From Streptomyces sp. Ncost-T10-10d (GTDB lineage Bacteria; Actinomycetota; Actinomycetes; Streptomycetales; Streptomycetaceae), in the NCBI RefSeq assembly GCF_900091955.1, contig NZ_FMDF01000109.1, forward strand, positions 52,696 to 116,695: DNA of 64,000 bases, read 5' to 3'. Below the pieces are notes generated by a model. It saw only the letters and a list, made by a program, of their open reading frames with translations, was not told the DNA's origin and did no database searches. This document shows, piece after piece, positions 35,038-42,207 of this stretch (position 1 is its first letter; every line of letters starts with the position of its first letter). Made by a program: the position numbers and the translations under genes.

Positions 35038-35570
35038 TGGTCGCTATGGCGTTCGCACTGCTGATACTGACCGCCGCGGTAGTCCTGCTGTTCGCGATGA
35101 TGGGCGAACTCAGTTCCCGTGTCCCCGATTCCGAGGACGGCCGGATCGTCGCCCTGGAGGAATACCGGCCCGGCGCGGAAGCCGATCAATGGCCCGAGCC
35201 GCTGTCGGACTTGGTCCATGCCCGGCGCTCCGCGCTCCTGGTGCTGAGCACCGTGTGCGCGACGTGTGCCACGGTGGCCGACGAGATCGGCCGCCACCCT
35301 GAACTCGTGGCCCGGAGGCCCGTCGGCACCGTGGTCACGTGCGCGAGTGCCGAGGAGGGCGAGAAGTTCGCCGCGGACCACGCGCTTCCCCCGGGCACCT
35401 ACGCGATCGACGCGGGTGGCGTCTGGGTGGCGGAGAACTTCGGTGTCGGCAAGAGCCCGTCCGCCCTGGTGTTCAACGGGGGCGTACTCACCGAGGCCTT
35501 CGCGTTCAGCAAGGTCAGCCCACTTCTGGAACGCATCCAGATCGGAACAGCCAGGGAGGAAATGGCATGA
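35034..35570 (+). CDS. Membrane-anchored thioredoxin-like (TlpA/MauD-like) protein
   Basis: A 178-residue protein. A single N-terminal membrane anchor (VAMAFALLILTAAVVLLFAM) is followed by a thioredoxin-like domain outside the membrane. The active site reads STVCATCATVADEI (CxxC = CATC), and GVGKSPSALVFNGGVLTEAF holds the strand after the cis-Pro position. MauD, its counterpart in methylamine utilisation, is required for disulfide formation in the small subunit. ATG 35034 overlaps the previous stop; ATG 35019 is an alternative. It is joined by ATGA to the Cys-rich exported peptide. Confidence 0.75.
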   Translation: MMVAMAFALLILTAAVVLLFAMMGELSSRVPDSEDGRIVALEEYRPGAEADQWPEPLSDLVHARRSALLVLSTVCATCATVADEIGRHPELVARRPVGTVVTCASAEEGEKFAADHALPPGTYAIDAGGVWVAENFGVGKSPSALVFNGGVLTEAFAFSKVSPLLERIQIGTAREEMA

Positions 35571-35899
35571 CCGTTTTCAGGAAGAGATCGCGTGACGCCC
35601 ACAGTGGCGGGGAGAAGGCCCGAGTGGGTCGACGGCGTGTGCTGGGCGGTATCGGAGCGAGCGGTCTGATGGCCTCGGCGGCGGTGTTCGCCAGCTCGTC
35701 CACGGCGCACGCCGGCAACGCCGACTGCTGCAACCTCGCACACCCGCCGGGCACGTCCGGCTACCTGTCCGACTACAACAGTTGCTCGTCCAGGGCCGCA
35801 TACATCTGGGGCTGCACGTCCAGCGGCGGTTACCTGCACTGCTACTGCTGTGAGACGGCCGGCAACGCACAGTCCGCCTACCGCTGCCAGTACAACTGA
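35567..35899 (+). CDS. Tat-exported cysteine-rich small protein
   Basis: A 110-residue precursor. The N-terminal 49 residues are a twin-arginine signal (KARVGRRRVLGGIGASGLMA ... AHA), and the predicted mature part of 61 residues contains eight cysteines (54, 55, 73, 83, 92, 94, 95, 107), including CC, HCYCC and one Trp (81). The Tat route implies that it folds, or binds a cofactor, before export. It recalls the Tat-exported, disulfide-rich methylamine dehydrogenase light chain that MauD/MauE serve, but it is half that length and has only one Trp, so a tryptophan tryptophylquinone cofactor cannot form in the known way. It is probably the client of the surrounding redox proteins. The function is unknown. 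Confidence 0.7.
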   Translation: MTVFRKRSRDAHSGGEKARVGRRRVLGGIGASGLMASAAVFASSSTAHAGNADCCNLAHPPGTSGYLSDYNSCSSRAAYIWGCTSSGGYLHCYCCETAGNAQSAYRCQYN

Positions 35900-35912
35900 A
35901 CGAGGAGCACAC

Positions 35913-36557
35913 GTGGTGACGTGGTTGGCGATCGCCGGCATGGCGGCGGTCCTGCAGGTCTTCAGCCCTTGAGGCCAGTCCATGGCCGGGGTCGCCGGTC
36001 CCATGCTGACCCGCAGCAGATCCGAGGGAACGCGTTTCCTGACCGGTCTGTTCGCAGGAGAAGTGATCGCCGCAACACTGATGAGTCTGGTGGTCTACGT
36101 CATCGGCGCCGGCCTGACGCTGCTCGTCCCGCATACGGGGCTGCAGGTCGTCATGGCGGTGGTGGCGGTGGCCCTCGGAGTGGCGGACCTGCTGAACCGC
36201 ACTCCGCACATCTGGCGACAGGTCCCGCAGTCGCTGGTGCGCACCCACCCACCGGGGATGCTGGGCCTTACGTGGGGTTTCGACCTCGCGTTGCTGTTCA
36301 CCACCCAGAAGTCCACGTCGCTCACCTGGGCGGCGCTGGCCGCGGCGCTGCTGCTCCACCCCTCGTTCTCCTGGCTCTACCTCGTCGGCATGGCGGTGGT
36401 CGGCGTGCTCACGATCGCCTTGCGCAGCGTCACCTGGAACTTCGTTCCCCTTTCGGAGTTCGGCGATCGTCTGCAGCCGTGGTTCGTACCGATGCGGCGG
36501 ACGGCGGGAGCCCTCCTGGTGGTCGTCGGCGTGCTGACGGCGGCGGGAACGTGGTGA
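35913..36557 (+). CDS. Predicted selenoprotein: CcdA-like membrane protein with in-frame TGA (Sec20)
   Basis: Starting from GTG 35913, with GAGGAG five bases upstream, the frame reads MVTWLAIAGMAAVLQVFSP, then TGA (35970-35972), then GQSMAGVAGPML, and stays open to 36557: 214 residues if TGA is read as Sec. The TGA falls where CcdA/DsbD-type and MauF-like electron carriers have their conserved Cys (SPCG type motif in the first membrane helix). Six hydrophobic segments follow or include it. A conventional start at ATG 35982 would have no ribosome site and would remove the first helix and the active residue. tRNA-Sec and selD lie 0.8-2 kb downstream. The inferred role is passing reducing equivalents across the membrane to the MauE/TlpA-like partners or the Cys-rich client. 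Confidence 0.82.
35973..36005 (+). promoter_or_regulatory. Candidate bacterial SECIS hairpin after the TGA
   Basis: Bases 35981-35989 pair with 35995-36005: five outer pairs (CATGG/CCATG), a two-base bulge (TC at 35999-36000), four inner pairs (CCGG/CCGG) and the loop GGTCG. The loop GGTC begins 18 nt after the TGA. As I recall it, the E. coli fdhF SECIS loop also carries GGUC at nearly this distance, with a bulge in the stem. A competing small hairpin (35973-35977 with 35983-35987) exists. Confidence 0.6.
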
Positions 36558-36573
36558 CGGGGGAAGGGGCGGT

Positions 36574-36993
36574 GTGAACAACTCCGGTGAACGGGCCGGT
36601 GACCCGAGAGGCCAGATATTCGTCACCAGGTTCGAATGCCAGAGCCTGTTCAGGCTGTTGCTCGTGCTCACGCTGCACGTCAAGGTCAAGCGGGAGGTGC
36701 GTCGGGCCGCCGAGGGATTCCTGGGCGGCACGACACTCGTCCAGTGGCGCCGCAGGACCGTGCTGAGCATCTCGCTGTGGCAGGACCTGGACAGCGTCTA
36801 CTCCATGGGAAGAGTCGGCCACCACATCGTGGCCTCCCGGATGCCCGCGCGCACGGGGATCCGTACGGCGTGCGGTGTGTACCCGTACGCGGGCGACTGG
36901 AAGCACGTCATGTTCGGCGCGCCCGCCACCGGCGGCGAACCGCTGTTCGCCGCCGGTTCCGTGTCCACGACTGGGAAAGGAAATCCGTCATGA
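36574..36993 (+). CDS. Unknown 139-aa protein in the redox operon
   Basis: I do not recognise it firmly. The middle part TTLVQWRRRTVLSISLWQDL through DSVYSMGRVGHHIVASR resembles dimeric alpha/beta-barrel proteins (DUF3291/ABM type), in which a WxdlesLxaf...H segment is typical. No signal peptide is seen. The start is GTG after GGGAAGGGG. It overlaps the next gene by ATGA and follows the selenoprotein gene by 16 bp, so it belongs to the same transcription unit. It may act on the Cys-rich exported protein or its cofactor. Confidence 0.6.
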   Translation: MNNSGERAGDPRGQIFVTRFECQSLFRLLLVLTLHVKVKREVRRAAEGFLGGTTLVQWRRRTVLSISLWQDLDSVYSMGRVGHHIVASRMPARTGIRTACGVYPYAGDWKHVMFGAPATGGEPLFAAGSVSTTGKGNPS

Positions 36994-37277
36994 GAAACCA
37001 CACCCCGACAGACCGGGGGTACGCGTTCATCAAGAGCAATTCCGATGGCACCAAGAACGTCTACGTCGCCATGGGTATCGCGGCCGAAGGCACCCCGGAG
37101 GACGTGTTCGCCGTGCATCTGCGGCGCCCTGAGGTCGATCTGGACTCCGCCGTCGAGACCGTCGACACCGGCTCCGTGCGCCGGACCATTTCCGCCGTGC
37201 ACGTATGGGCCGGCCCCGACAGTGTCGTGAGGGTCCGGGCAGCACGGTCCGGGCCGGGAACGCTGCTCGGTAGCTGA
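36990..37277 (+). CDS. Unknown 95-aa protein, last gene of the redox operon
   Basis: A soluble protein starting MRNHTPTDRGYAFIKSNSDG and containing NVYVAMGIAAEGTPEDVFAV and RRTISAVHVWAGPDSVVRVR. It looks like a beta-rich domain, and no known family comes to mind. GAAAGGAAA lies upstream of the ATG, which overlaps the preceding stop. It ends 21 bp before the 3' end of tRNA-Sec, which is transcribed towards it. Confidence 0.6.
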   Translation: MRNHTPTDRGYAFIKSNSDGTKNVYVAMGIAAEGTPEDVFAVHLRRPEVDLDSAVETVDTGSVRRTISAVHVWAGPDSVVRVRAARSGPGTLLGS

Positions 37278-37297
37278 TCCCGGCCCGGCCGGACGTG

Positions 37298-37393
37298 TGG
37301 CGGAGGCGGACGGGAATCGAACCCGCCGGACGGGGATGCCCCGTCCCTCCCGCTTTGAAGGCGGGGAGGCCCACCAGGAACCCTGACGCCTCC
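37298..37393 (-). tRNA. selC: tRNA-Sec (anticodon UCA)
   Basis: On the minus strand the 96-nt sequence begins GGAGGCGTCA and ends CCGCCTCCGCCA with G73 and an encoded CCA. The arms are an acceptor of seven or eight pairs, a six-pair D stem with several G-T pairs, an anticodon stem CCCGC/GCGGG with loop CTTCAAA (anticodon TCA), a long variable arm with eight pairs (GGACGGGG/CCCCGTCC), and a five-pair T stem with loop TTCGATT. The long extra arm, the long D stem and the UCA anticodon identify selenocysteine tRNA rather than tRNA-Ser. It is divergent from selD. Confidence 0.95.
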
Positions 37394-37533
37394 GCCACAC
37401 ACCCTAGAGCAAAAAGCCGCAGCACAGCAGCCCGTTCAGGGCTCCGGACCGCCGCCGCGGACTCGACCGCGTCGCCGTACCGGCCGGTCTCCCCCACCGC
37501 ACCGAGCCGCTCACCACGAACGAACCGGATGAC

Positions 37534-38565
37534 ATGACACTCACGCAGCAGCCGTCGCACGCCTTCGCCCCCGAGCAGGTGCGGCTGACGCAGTACGCAC
37601 GGGGCGGTGGCTGCGCCTGCAAGATCCCGCCCGGCGAGCTGGAGGATGCGGTAGCGTCCCTTGCCCGCACCCAACCCGTCCGATCCGCACACGAGTTGCT
37701 GGTCGGCCTCGACACCGGGGACGACGGAGCCGTGGTGCGTCTGGCCGGGGAATCGGCTCTGATCCTCACCACCGACTTCTTCACCCCGGTAGTCGACAGC
37801 GCGTACGACTGGGGGCGCATCGCCGCGGCGAACGCCCTGTCCGACGTGTATGCGATGGGCGGCACCCCGCTCCTCGCGGTGAACCTGCTGGCCTGGCCCC
37901 GCGACGTTCTTCCGCTGGAGCTCTCAGCAGAGGTTCTGCGCGGTGGCATGGATACGGCCCGTGAGGCGGGCTGCCACCTCGCCGGCGGCCACAGCGTCGA
38001 CGACGCCGAGCCCAAGTACGGTCTGGCCGTGACAGGACTCGCCGAACCGGGGCGTCTGCTGCGCAATGACACCGGTCGGCCCGGCGTCCCGCTCTCGCTG
38101 ACCAAGCCGCTGGGCATCGGCGTACTGAACACCCGTCACAAGGCCACCGGCGAAACCTTCCCCCAGGCCATCGACGCCATGACGCGTCTCAACCATGGGG
38201 CCTCGCAGGCCGCGCTCGCCGCAGGCATCACCTGTGCCACCGACGTCACCGGGTTCGGACTGCTCGGCCACCTCCACAAGATGGCCCGGGCCAGCAACGT
38301 CAGCGCCGTCCTGGACCCTTCGGCCGTTCCCTATCTCGACGGAGCCAGGGAAGCGGCCCGGGCGGGGTTCGTGAGCAACGGCACGCGCCGAAATCTCGCC
38401 TGGACAGACCCGCACACCGCCTGGGGCGACGTACCCGAGACCGAACGTCTCCTGCTCGCCGACGCGCAGACCTCCGGCGGTCTGCTCGTTGCCGGTGAGA
38501 TCCCGGGCGCCCCGGTCATCGGGGAACTCGTCCCCGCCCGCGAACACACCCTGATCATCGGCTGA
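37534..38565 (+). CDS. selD: Selenide, water dikinase (selenophosphate synthetase)
   Basis: A 343-residue ATP-dependent enzyme that makes selenophosphate, the selenium donor for Sec-tRNA. The catalytic motif is YARGGGCACKIPP (Cys27 and Lys30). ALILTTDFFTPVVDSAYDWG, ANALSDVYAMGGTPLLAVNL, GGHSVDDAEPKYGLAVTG and TDVTGFGLLGH are the conserved ATP/Mg loops. This is the Cys form, not the Sec form sometimes found. It is divergent from tRNA-Sec across 140 bp, so the pair likely shares a promoter region. selA and selB are not in the window. Confidence 0.95.
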   Translation: MTLTQQPSHAFAPEQVRLTQYARGGGCACKIPPGELEDAVASLARTQPVRSAHELLVGLDTGDDGAVVRLAGESALILTTDFFTPVVDSAYDWGRIAAANALSDVYAMGGTPLLAVNLLAWPRDVLPLELSAEVLRGGMDTAREAGCHLAGGHSVDDAEPKYGLAVTGLAEPGRLLRNDTGRPGVPLSLTKPLGIGVLNTRHKATGETFPQAIDAMTRLNHGASQAALAAGITCATDVTGFGLLGHLHKMARASNVSAVLDPSAVPYLDGAREAARAGFVSNGTRRNLAWTDPHTAWGDVPETERLLLADAQTSGGLLVAGEIPGAPVIGELVPAREHTLIIG

Positions 38566-38888
38566 GCCGCCACGAGCCCGCAGGAGAACGCCGACCGGCG
38601 CAGCGCCGTCCCCCGTACCGACACGCTCCTGGCCGAGCCGCGGCTCGTCCGGGCCGCCGCCCGGATCGGCCGGCCCCGCGGCGGCTGCGCACCGGGGGTC
38701 CGACTGCCTCCGACCGGCCGGACCCTCCTGGTGAGGGGTCGCGCGCCTGAGCCGATGGCGACCGGCCCTCCTCGGCGACCCGCGCCCGTGCGGTCGCGAC
38801 CGCGGTGCCTTCTGCCGGGCCACGGCGTGGCGGCAACGGCTGCTCTTCCGCCGCCGCCCCGGCGCGTGTCACGTTCCGCGCTCGGCAG
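38566..38888. other. 323-bp gap after selD
   Basis: No gene recognised. Very GC-rich with several short self-complementary stretches; it probably contains the terminators of the convergent selD and SRPBCC genes. Confidence 0.4.
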
Positions 38889-39371
38889 TCAGCGTGCGAG
38901 GTTGCGCAGCAGTCGCACGTATCGGCCCCAGCGGGCCGGTCGTGCCACCGTTCCGGTGCAGACGAGTTCCGCGCGGTCCAGGCTGTCCTCCAGGCATGCG
39001 TCGTGGAGTGGCCGCCAGATGAGTGGCCAGGTGAGCCGGGCCGGGCCGCGAACGTTCATGGCGAGGGTGTGGCGCAGCAGTGTGTGCTCCTTGTCGGCGG
39101 CCAGGACGGTGTATTCGTGGAATCCGTGGAATCCGCGTGGCCCGCTGAAAGTAAGGCGCACCCAGGTGGAGGGGACGTAGGCAGTGACGGTGTAGCGGAT
39201 GGGGCCGTGCCCGCCGGCTGCCCCGGCCGTCAGAGGGCGATCGAACTCCATGGGGGGCCATTGCTCTCGCGCCCACAGTTTGTCATCGGTGCCGGCGAGG
39301 GTGTCGATCAGCGTTCCCACCTCGCTCTCCTTCCTGGCCAGCAGGCGTTCGTGAACGTTGTAGACGCCCAT
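38889..39371 (-). CDS. SRPBCC-family protein
   Basis: A 160-residue protein. The N-terminal ERLLARKESEVGTLIDTLAG, the beta strands IRYTVTAYVPSTWVRLTFSG, and the long C-terminal helix PLHDACLEDSLDRAELVC show the START/Bet v 1-like hydrophobic-ligand fold (SRPBCC). Such proteins bind or cyclise lipophilic molecules or act as accessory proteins; the ligand is unknown. It is divergent from a TetR gene over 63 bp with repeat half-sites, so it is the likely target of that regulator. Confidence 0.78.
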   Translation of the reverse strand: MGVYNVHERLLARKESEVGTLIDTLAGTDDKLWAREQWPPMEFDRPLTAGAAGGHGPIRYTVTAYVPSTWVRLTFSGPRGFHGFHEYTVLAADKEHTLLRHTLAMNVRGPARLTWPLIWRPLHDACLEDSLDRAELVCTGTVARPARWGRYVRLLRNLAR

Positions 39372-39390
39372 GCGTCCTCCCCGAGCCGGT

Positions 39391-39433
39391 TATAGAGGGT
39401 GGTCTCTAATATTGTGGAGGATACTCTCTATTA
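39391..39433. promoter_or_regulatory. Imperfect inverted repeats, probable TetR operator
   Basis: TATAGAGGGTGGTCTCTA (39391-39408) is itself palindromic at its ends, and ATACTCTCTATTA (39421-39433) repeats the TAGAG-GT half-site in reverse. Both lie between the divergent SRPBCC and TetR genes, in an unusually AT-rich spot. Confidence 0.6.
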
Positions 39434-39434
39434 C

Positions 39435-40046
39435 ATGGCGAGACCACCACGCTTCGATATGAACCAGCTCCTCGACGCCGCCGTGCGACAGGCCGCCGCC
39501 CTGGGCCCGGCCGGGGTGACCATGTCCGCGGTGGCCAAGGAGGTGGGAGCCCCGAGCGGTTCGGTCTACCACCGATTCGCCGGGCGAACGGCCCTGCTCG
39601 CCGAAGTGTGGTTGCGGACGGTCGAGAGCTTCCAGGAGGGTTACTTCAAGATCCTCGAAGCGGATGTCGACGCGCGGCGCGCCGGGCCCGCGGCGGCCCG
39701 CCACGTTGTCGCCTGGAGCCGCGCCCACCCCGAGGAAGCCGCTCTGCTCCTCTACGGCGCCGAGGACTTCGGGCGCTCCAACTGGGCCGAGGAACACCTC
39801 CACCGTGCGGACTGCGGCAACCAGCGCGTGCGCACCGCCCTCGCCTCCGTCGCCGTGGCTCTGGGCGCCGAGGGCCCCCAGGCCACCGAGTGTGTCGCTC
39901 TCGCCCTGGTCGACCTGCCTCTGGCGCTGGTACGCCGCCATCTGCGGGCCGGAACTCCCCTCCCCGCATTTGCCGAGGATCTGGCCGAGGAATCCGCCAC
40001 CGCACTGCTCGGCACGTTTCCTGCCAGGCCGGCCTCTACCGACTGA
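39435..40046 (+). CDS. TetR-family transcriptional regulator
   Basis: A 203-residue protein. The HTH reads VTMSAVAKEVGAPSGSVYHR with FAGRTALLAEVWLRTVESFQ following. The open frame begins at 39399, but that part overlaps the operator repeats, so ATG 39435 (MARPPRF) is chosen; GGAGG is 16 bases away, which is long. The C-terminal domain is alpha-helical. It likely represses itself and the divergent SRPBCC gene. Confidence 0.83.
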   Translation: MARPPRFDMNQLLDAAVRQAAALGPAGVTMSAVAKEVGAPSGSVYHRFAGRTALLAEVWLRTVESFQEGYFKILEADVDARRAGPAAARHVVAWSRAHPEEAALLLYGAEDFGRSNWAEEHLHRADCGNQRVRTALASVAVALGAEGPQATECVALALVDLPLALVRRHLRAGTPLPAFAEDLAEESATALLGTFPARPASTD

Positions 40047-40284
40047 AGAACCGCGTCGTGGCGATGGAGCGGGACACCAACGTCGCCTGACGACTGGCCC
40101 CGCGGGCTCCTCCGGCCGCCGATGAATGGTGAGGACCGCGGCGGCTTCGTAACCAATGTCGCCCCGGCATCCACTGGCACGGCACACGCCGCCCCGCCCG
40201 ACGGTCCCTCCCTCCCCCTGGCCCTCTGCTCCGCCACCCCGGTGCACGGCGTACACCGTTCGGGCGGCTGCCGCCGTCGTCGGC

Positions 40285-40745
40285 GCGGCGATCGCCGACC
40301 ACACGCGTACCGAGTTCGTCACCGAGGCCTGCCAGGCGCCGGAAGGCAAGATCGATAACCGTGGCCGGATACAGGAACTGTCCGCCGGTCAGTGTCAGGT
40401 GAGTGATGTCGCCGACGTACTTCGTGTTTACCGCCGCTGCGGTGAAGTCACGCGTGATGCGGTCGGCTGCCTTCGTGGCGGCCGGGTCCACGCTGGTGGT
40501 CCGGTGTTTCCTGCGCAGCCGCAGCCGCAGCCCGGCCAGGCCGCCCTGGCGCATGATGCGGGCGACCCTCTTGTCCGTTGACCGACTCGCCCGTCTCACG
40601 CAGTTCAGCGGTGGTCCTGGGGACGCCGTAGGTGCCGTTCGTGTCCTGGTGCATCTTGCGTACGCGGGCGTCGAGCCTGGCATCGGCCGCCTGCCGGGCC
40701 GCCCGATCGGCTGCGGTCCTACGCGGCAGCAGAAACTCGCGCGGG
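40285..40745 (-). pseudogene. IS3-family transposase (OrfB) relic with frameshift and a small inversion
   Basis: Reading on the minus strand from 40745, one frame gives TNGTYGVPRTTAELRETGES. A second frame continues DKRVARIMRQGGLAGLRLRL, VNTKYVGDITHLTLTGGQFL and YPATVIDLAFRRLAG, ending near 40330. These are IS3 OrfB (rve integrase) segments split by a frameshift near 40585. The expected next segment (AIADHTRTEFVTEA-like) is present but on the plus strand at about 40288-40330, which suggests a short internal inversion. The catalytic core is broken, so it is dead. From 40047 to 40285 I see nothing else. Confidence 0.75.
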
Positions 40746-40917
40746 CGATGCCGGGGAACGCACAGCCGCTTCACGCCGAAGCGGCGCTGGTGTTCGCGAC
40801 GAATTGGAAACGGTTCATCACCAGCACGTCTCCCCCGGCGAAATACTTCGGCGACACCGGGGCAGATGAGACCGCCCCGGTGCCGACACCCCATTTCTGT
40901 CGCGGTGGCAGCGCGTC

Positions 40918-41337
40918 TCAGCGGACCGTCACGTTGAAGACCGGCGAGACCGTGGTGCCGCTGACCATGCGCAGGTCGTTCTTGCCCTTCAGCCCGAGCT
41001 TGACGCCGAGCGAGTAGGAGCCGTTCCGCGAGATGCCCGTGGATGCGGGCAGGCTGACCCACTTGCCGTGCTGCTTCTGCTGAAGGGTCACCTTGCTGCC
41101 CGCCTTGAGACCAGTGGTCTGGCCCGTGACCCGGAACAACTGCCAGGCGCGGACGGAGGACACCGACGGCTTGGCCGTGATGCCGGCCTTCGCGGGTACG
41201 GCCTTCTGCGCGACGACGGCCGGGGTTGCGGTGTGCGCCGCCGGGGTTGCTGCCATCGCGGTGCCCGCGAGGGCGAGGGAGGCCGCGCCGAGAACACCGA
41301 CGACGGCAATGCGCAGGGAGCGCCGCTTTGAGACCAT
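40918..41337 (-). CDS. Secreted protein with Sec signal peptide, unknown function
   Basis: A 139-residue precursor. The signal peptide is MVSKRRSLRIAVVGVLGAAS LALAGTAMA followed by an Ala/Pro/Thr-rich linker. The mature part contains WQLFRVTGQTTGLKAGSKVT and GSYSLGVKLGLKGKNDLRMV, a beta-sandwich pattern like small Ig-like or SH3-like extracellular domains. AAAGGGG precedes ATG 41337; the longer frame from 41382 is unlikely. It may be surface-associated; no enzyme motif is seen. Confidence 0.7.
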   Translation of the reverse strand: MVSKRRSLRIAVVGVLGAASLALAGTAMAATPAAHTATPAVVAQKAVPAKAGITAKPSVSSVRAWQLFRVTGQTTGLKAGSKVTLQQKQHGKWVSLPASTGISRNGSYSLGVKLGLKGKNDLRMVSGTTVSPVFNVTVR

Positions 41338-41964
41338 CACAGATCTGCCCCTTTCCAGGGTGGGAACAATCTTTCGCACCAAAGAGCACCTAAGTGCCGA
41401 TTGGCATGGTCACTAGAAACGACGACACAGAGGAGGCAGACGTTCATCGGAACTCTGTCGCTGTCTTGTAACAGCCGAGCGGGGCCGGGGCGATGGCGCC
41501 TGGAACAGTTCGGCGGCGAGGTGGCGGCGGGTCGGTGCCCCACGATCTCGTCATGCCGGCGCTGGGCGACCCAAGCGGCCCACACGCCGCAAAACCGATC
41601 GAGCCGGTGTCCGTGGGTCATGTTGTGGGCGATCTCCGCTCCGGTCACCGGACGGGTGAACGGCTTCCCCGCCATCGCAAGCGGCCGCGAGATCAGCGCC
41701 TTCCCCGAGAAACTCGGCACCCCGCTCACCATCGACACCTCCGCCCTGCGATCCGTCCTGAGGAAGTCGTGGCAACCATGGGTTGAGTTCCGAAGAAATG
41801 CCGCGAGAAGAGTCACGCGTGAACAGACGCCTGTAGAGGGATTGCTGATGCTCTGTCGGTGCCAGCATGAGAGCCGTGGGCCGAGCGGCACCGACTGCCG
41901 GACCCTCTGGCGTTTCTCTGTCCCCGCGCTGCGCCTTCAGCGTGAGTCCCTACCTGGAGCGGCG
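41338..41964. other. 627-bp gap before the copper operon
   Basis: Several open frames cross it, but none has a convincing start or domain, and coding signal changes frame. I take it as decayed DNA plus the promoter of the copper operon. I could not find a clear CsoR- or CueR-type operator by eye. Confidence 0.4.
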
Positions 41965-42207
41965 ATGCACATACAGCAACGATCCCCACGACCCGTTGCG
42001 GGTTTCCCCCGGTGGTTGCCGCCCCCCGGGCTGATCGGATTCCTTGTGCTGCTTGTGTCGATGTTCGCCGTCTCGTACAGGATCGGTGATGCCGTCGGCC
42101 CGGTAGCACCCGGGATGCACTCCACCGGTACAGGTGGCGGTGGCGACGGCCAGTCCGATCCGCACGGCGGTGACATGGGTGACATGCACTCAAGTGATGC
42201 AGGATGA
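41965..42207 (+). CDS. Small membrane protein with His/Met/Asp-rich tail, copper operon
   Basis: An 80-residue protein. It has a cytoplasmic N-terminus, one membrane helix (LIGFLVLLVSMFAVSYRIG) and an outside tail of about 40 residues ending DPHGGDMGDMHSSDAG with several Met and His residues that could bind copper. TGGAG is eight bases upstream. The stop overlaps the ATPase start (ATGA), so it belongs to the copper operon. It may catch or deliver copper outside the cell membrane; this is inference from composition and position. Confidence 0.7.
   Translation: MHIQQRSPRPVAGFPRWLPPPGLIGFLVLLVSMFAVSYRIGDAVGPVAPGMHSTGTGGGGDGQSDPHGGDMGDMHSSDAG

Noticed and set aside
35897..35899. TGA ending the Tat Cys-rich peptide considered as a second Sec codon
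   Set aside because: It is followed within 14 bp by the ribosome site and start of the next gene, and no coding-like extension or hairpin follows.
35982..36557. Conventional 191-residue reading of the CcdA-like gene starting at ATG 35982
   Set aside because: It lacks a ribosome site, begins inside a hairpin and removes the first helix with the active-site position; the upstream GTG with GAGGAG fits better.
37298..37393. tRNA-Sec as an integration site of a mobile island
   Set aside because: No integrase gene and no repeat of the tRNA 3' end were found nearby.
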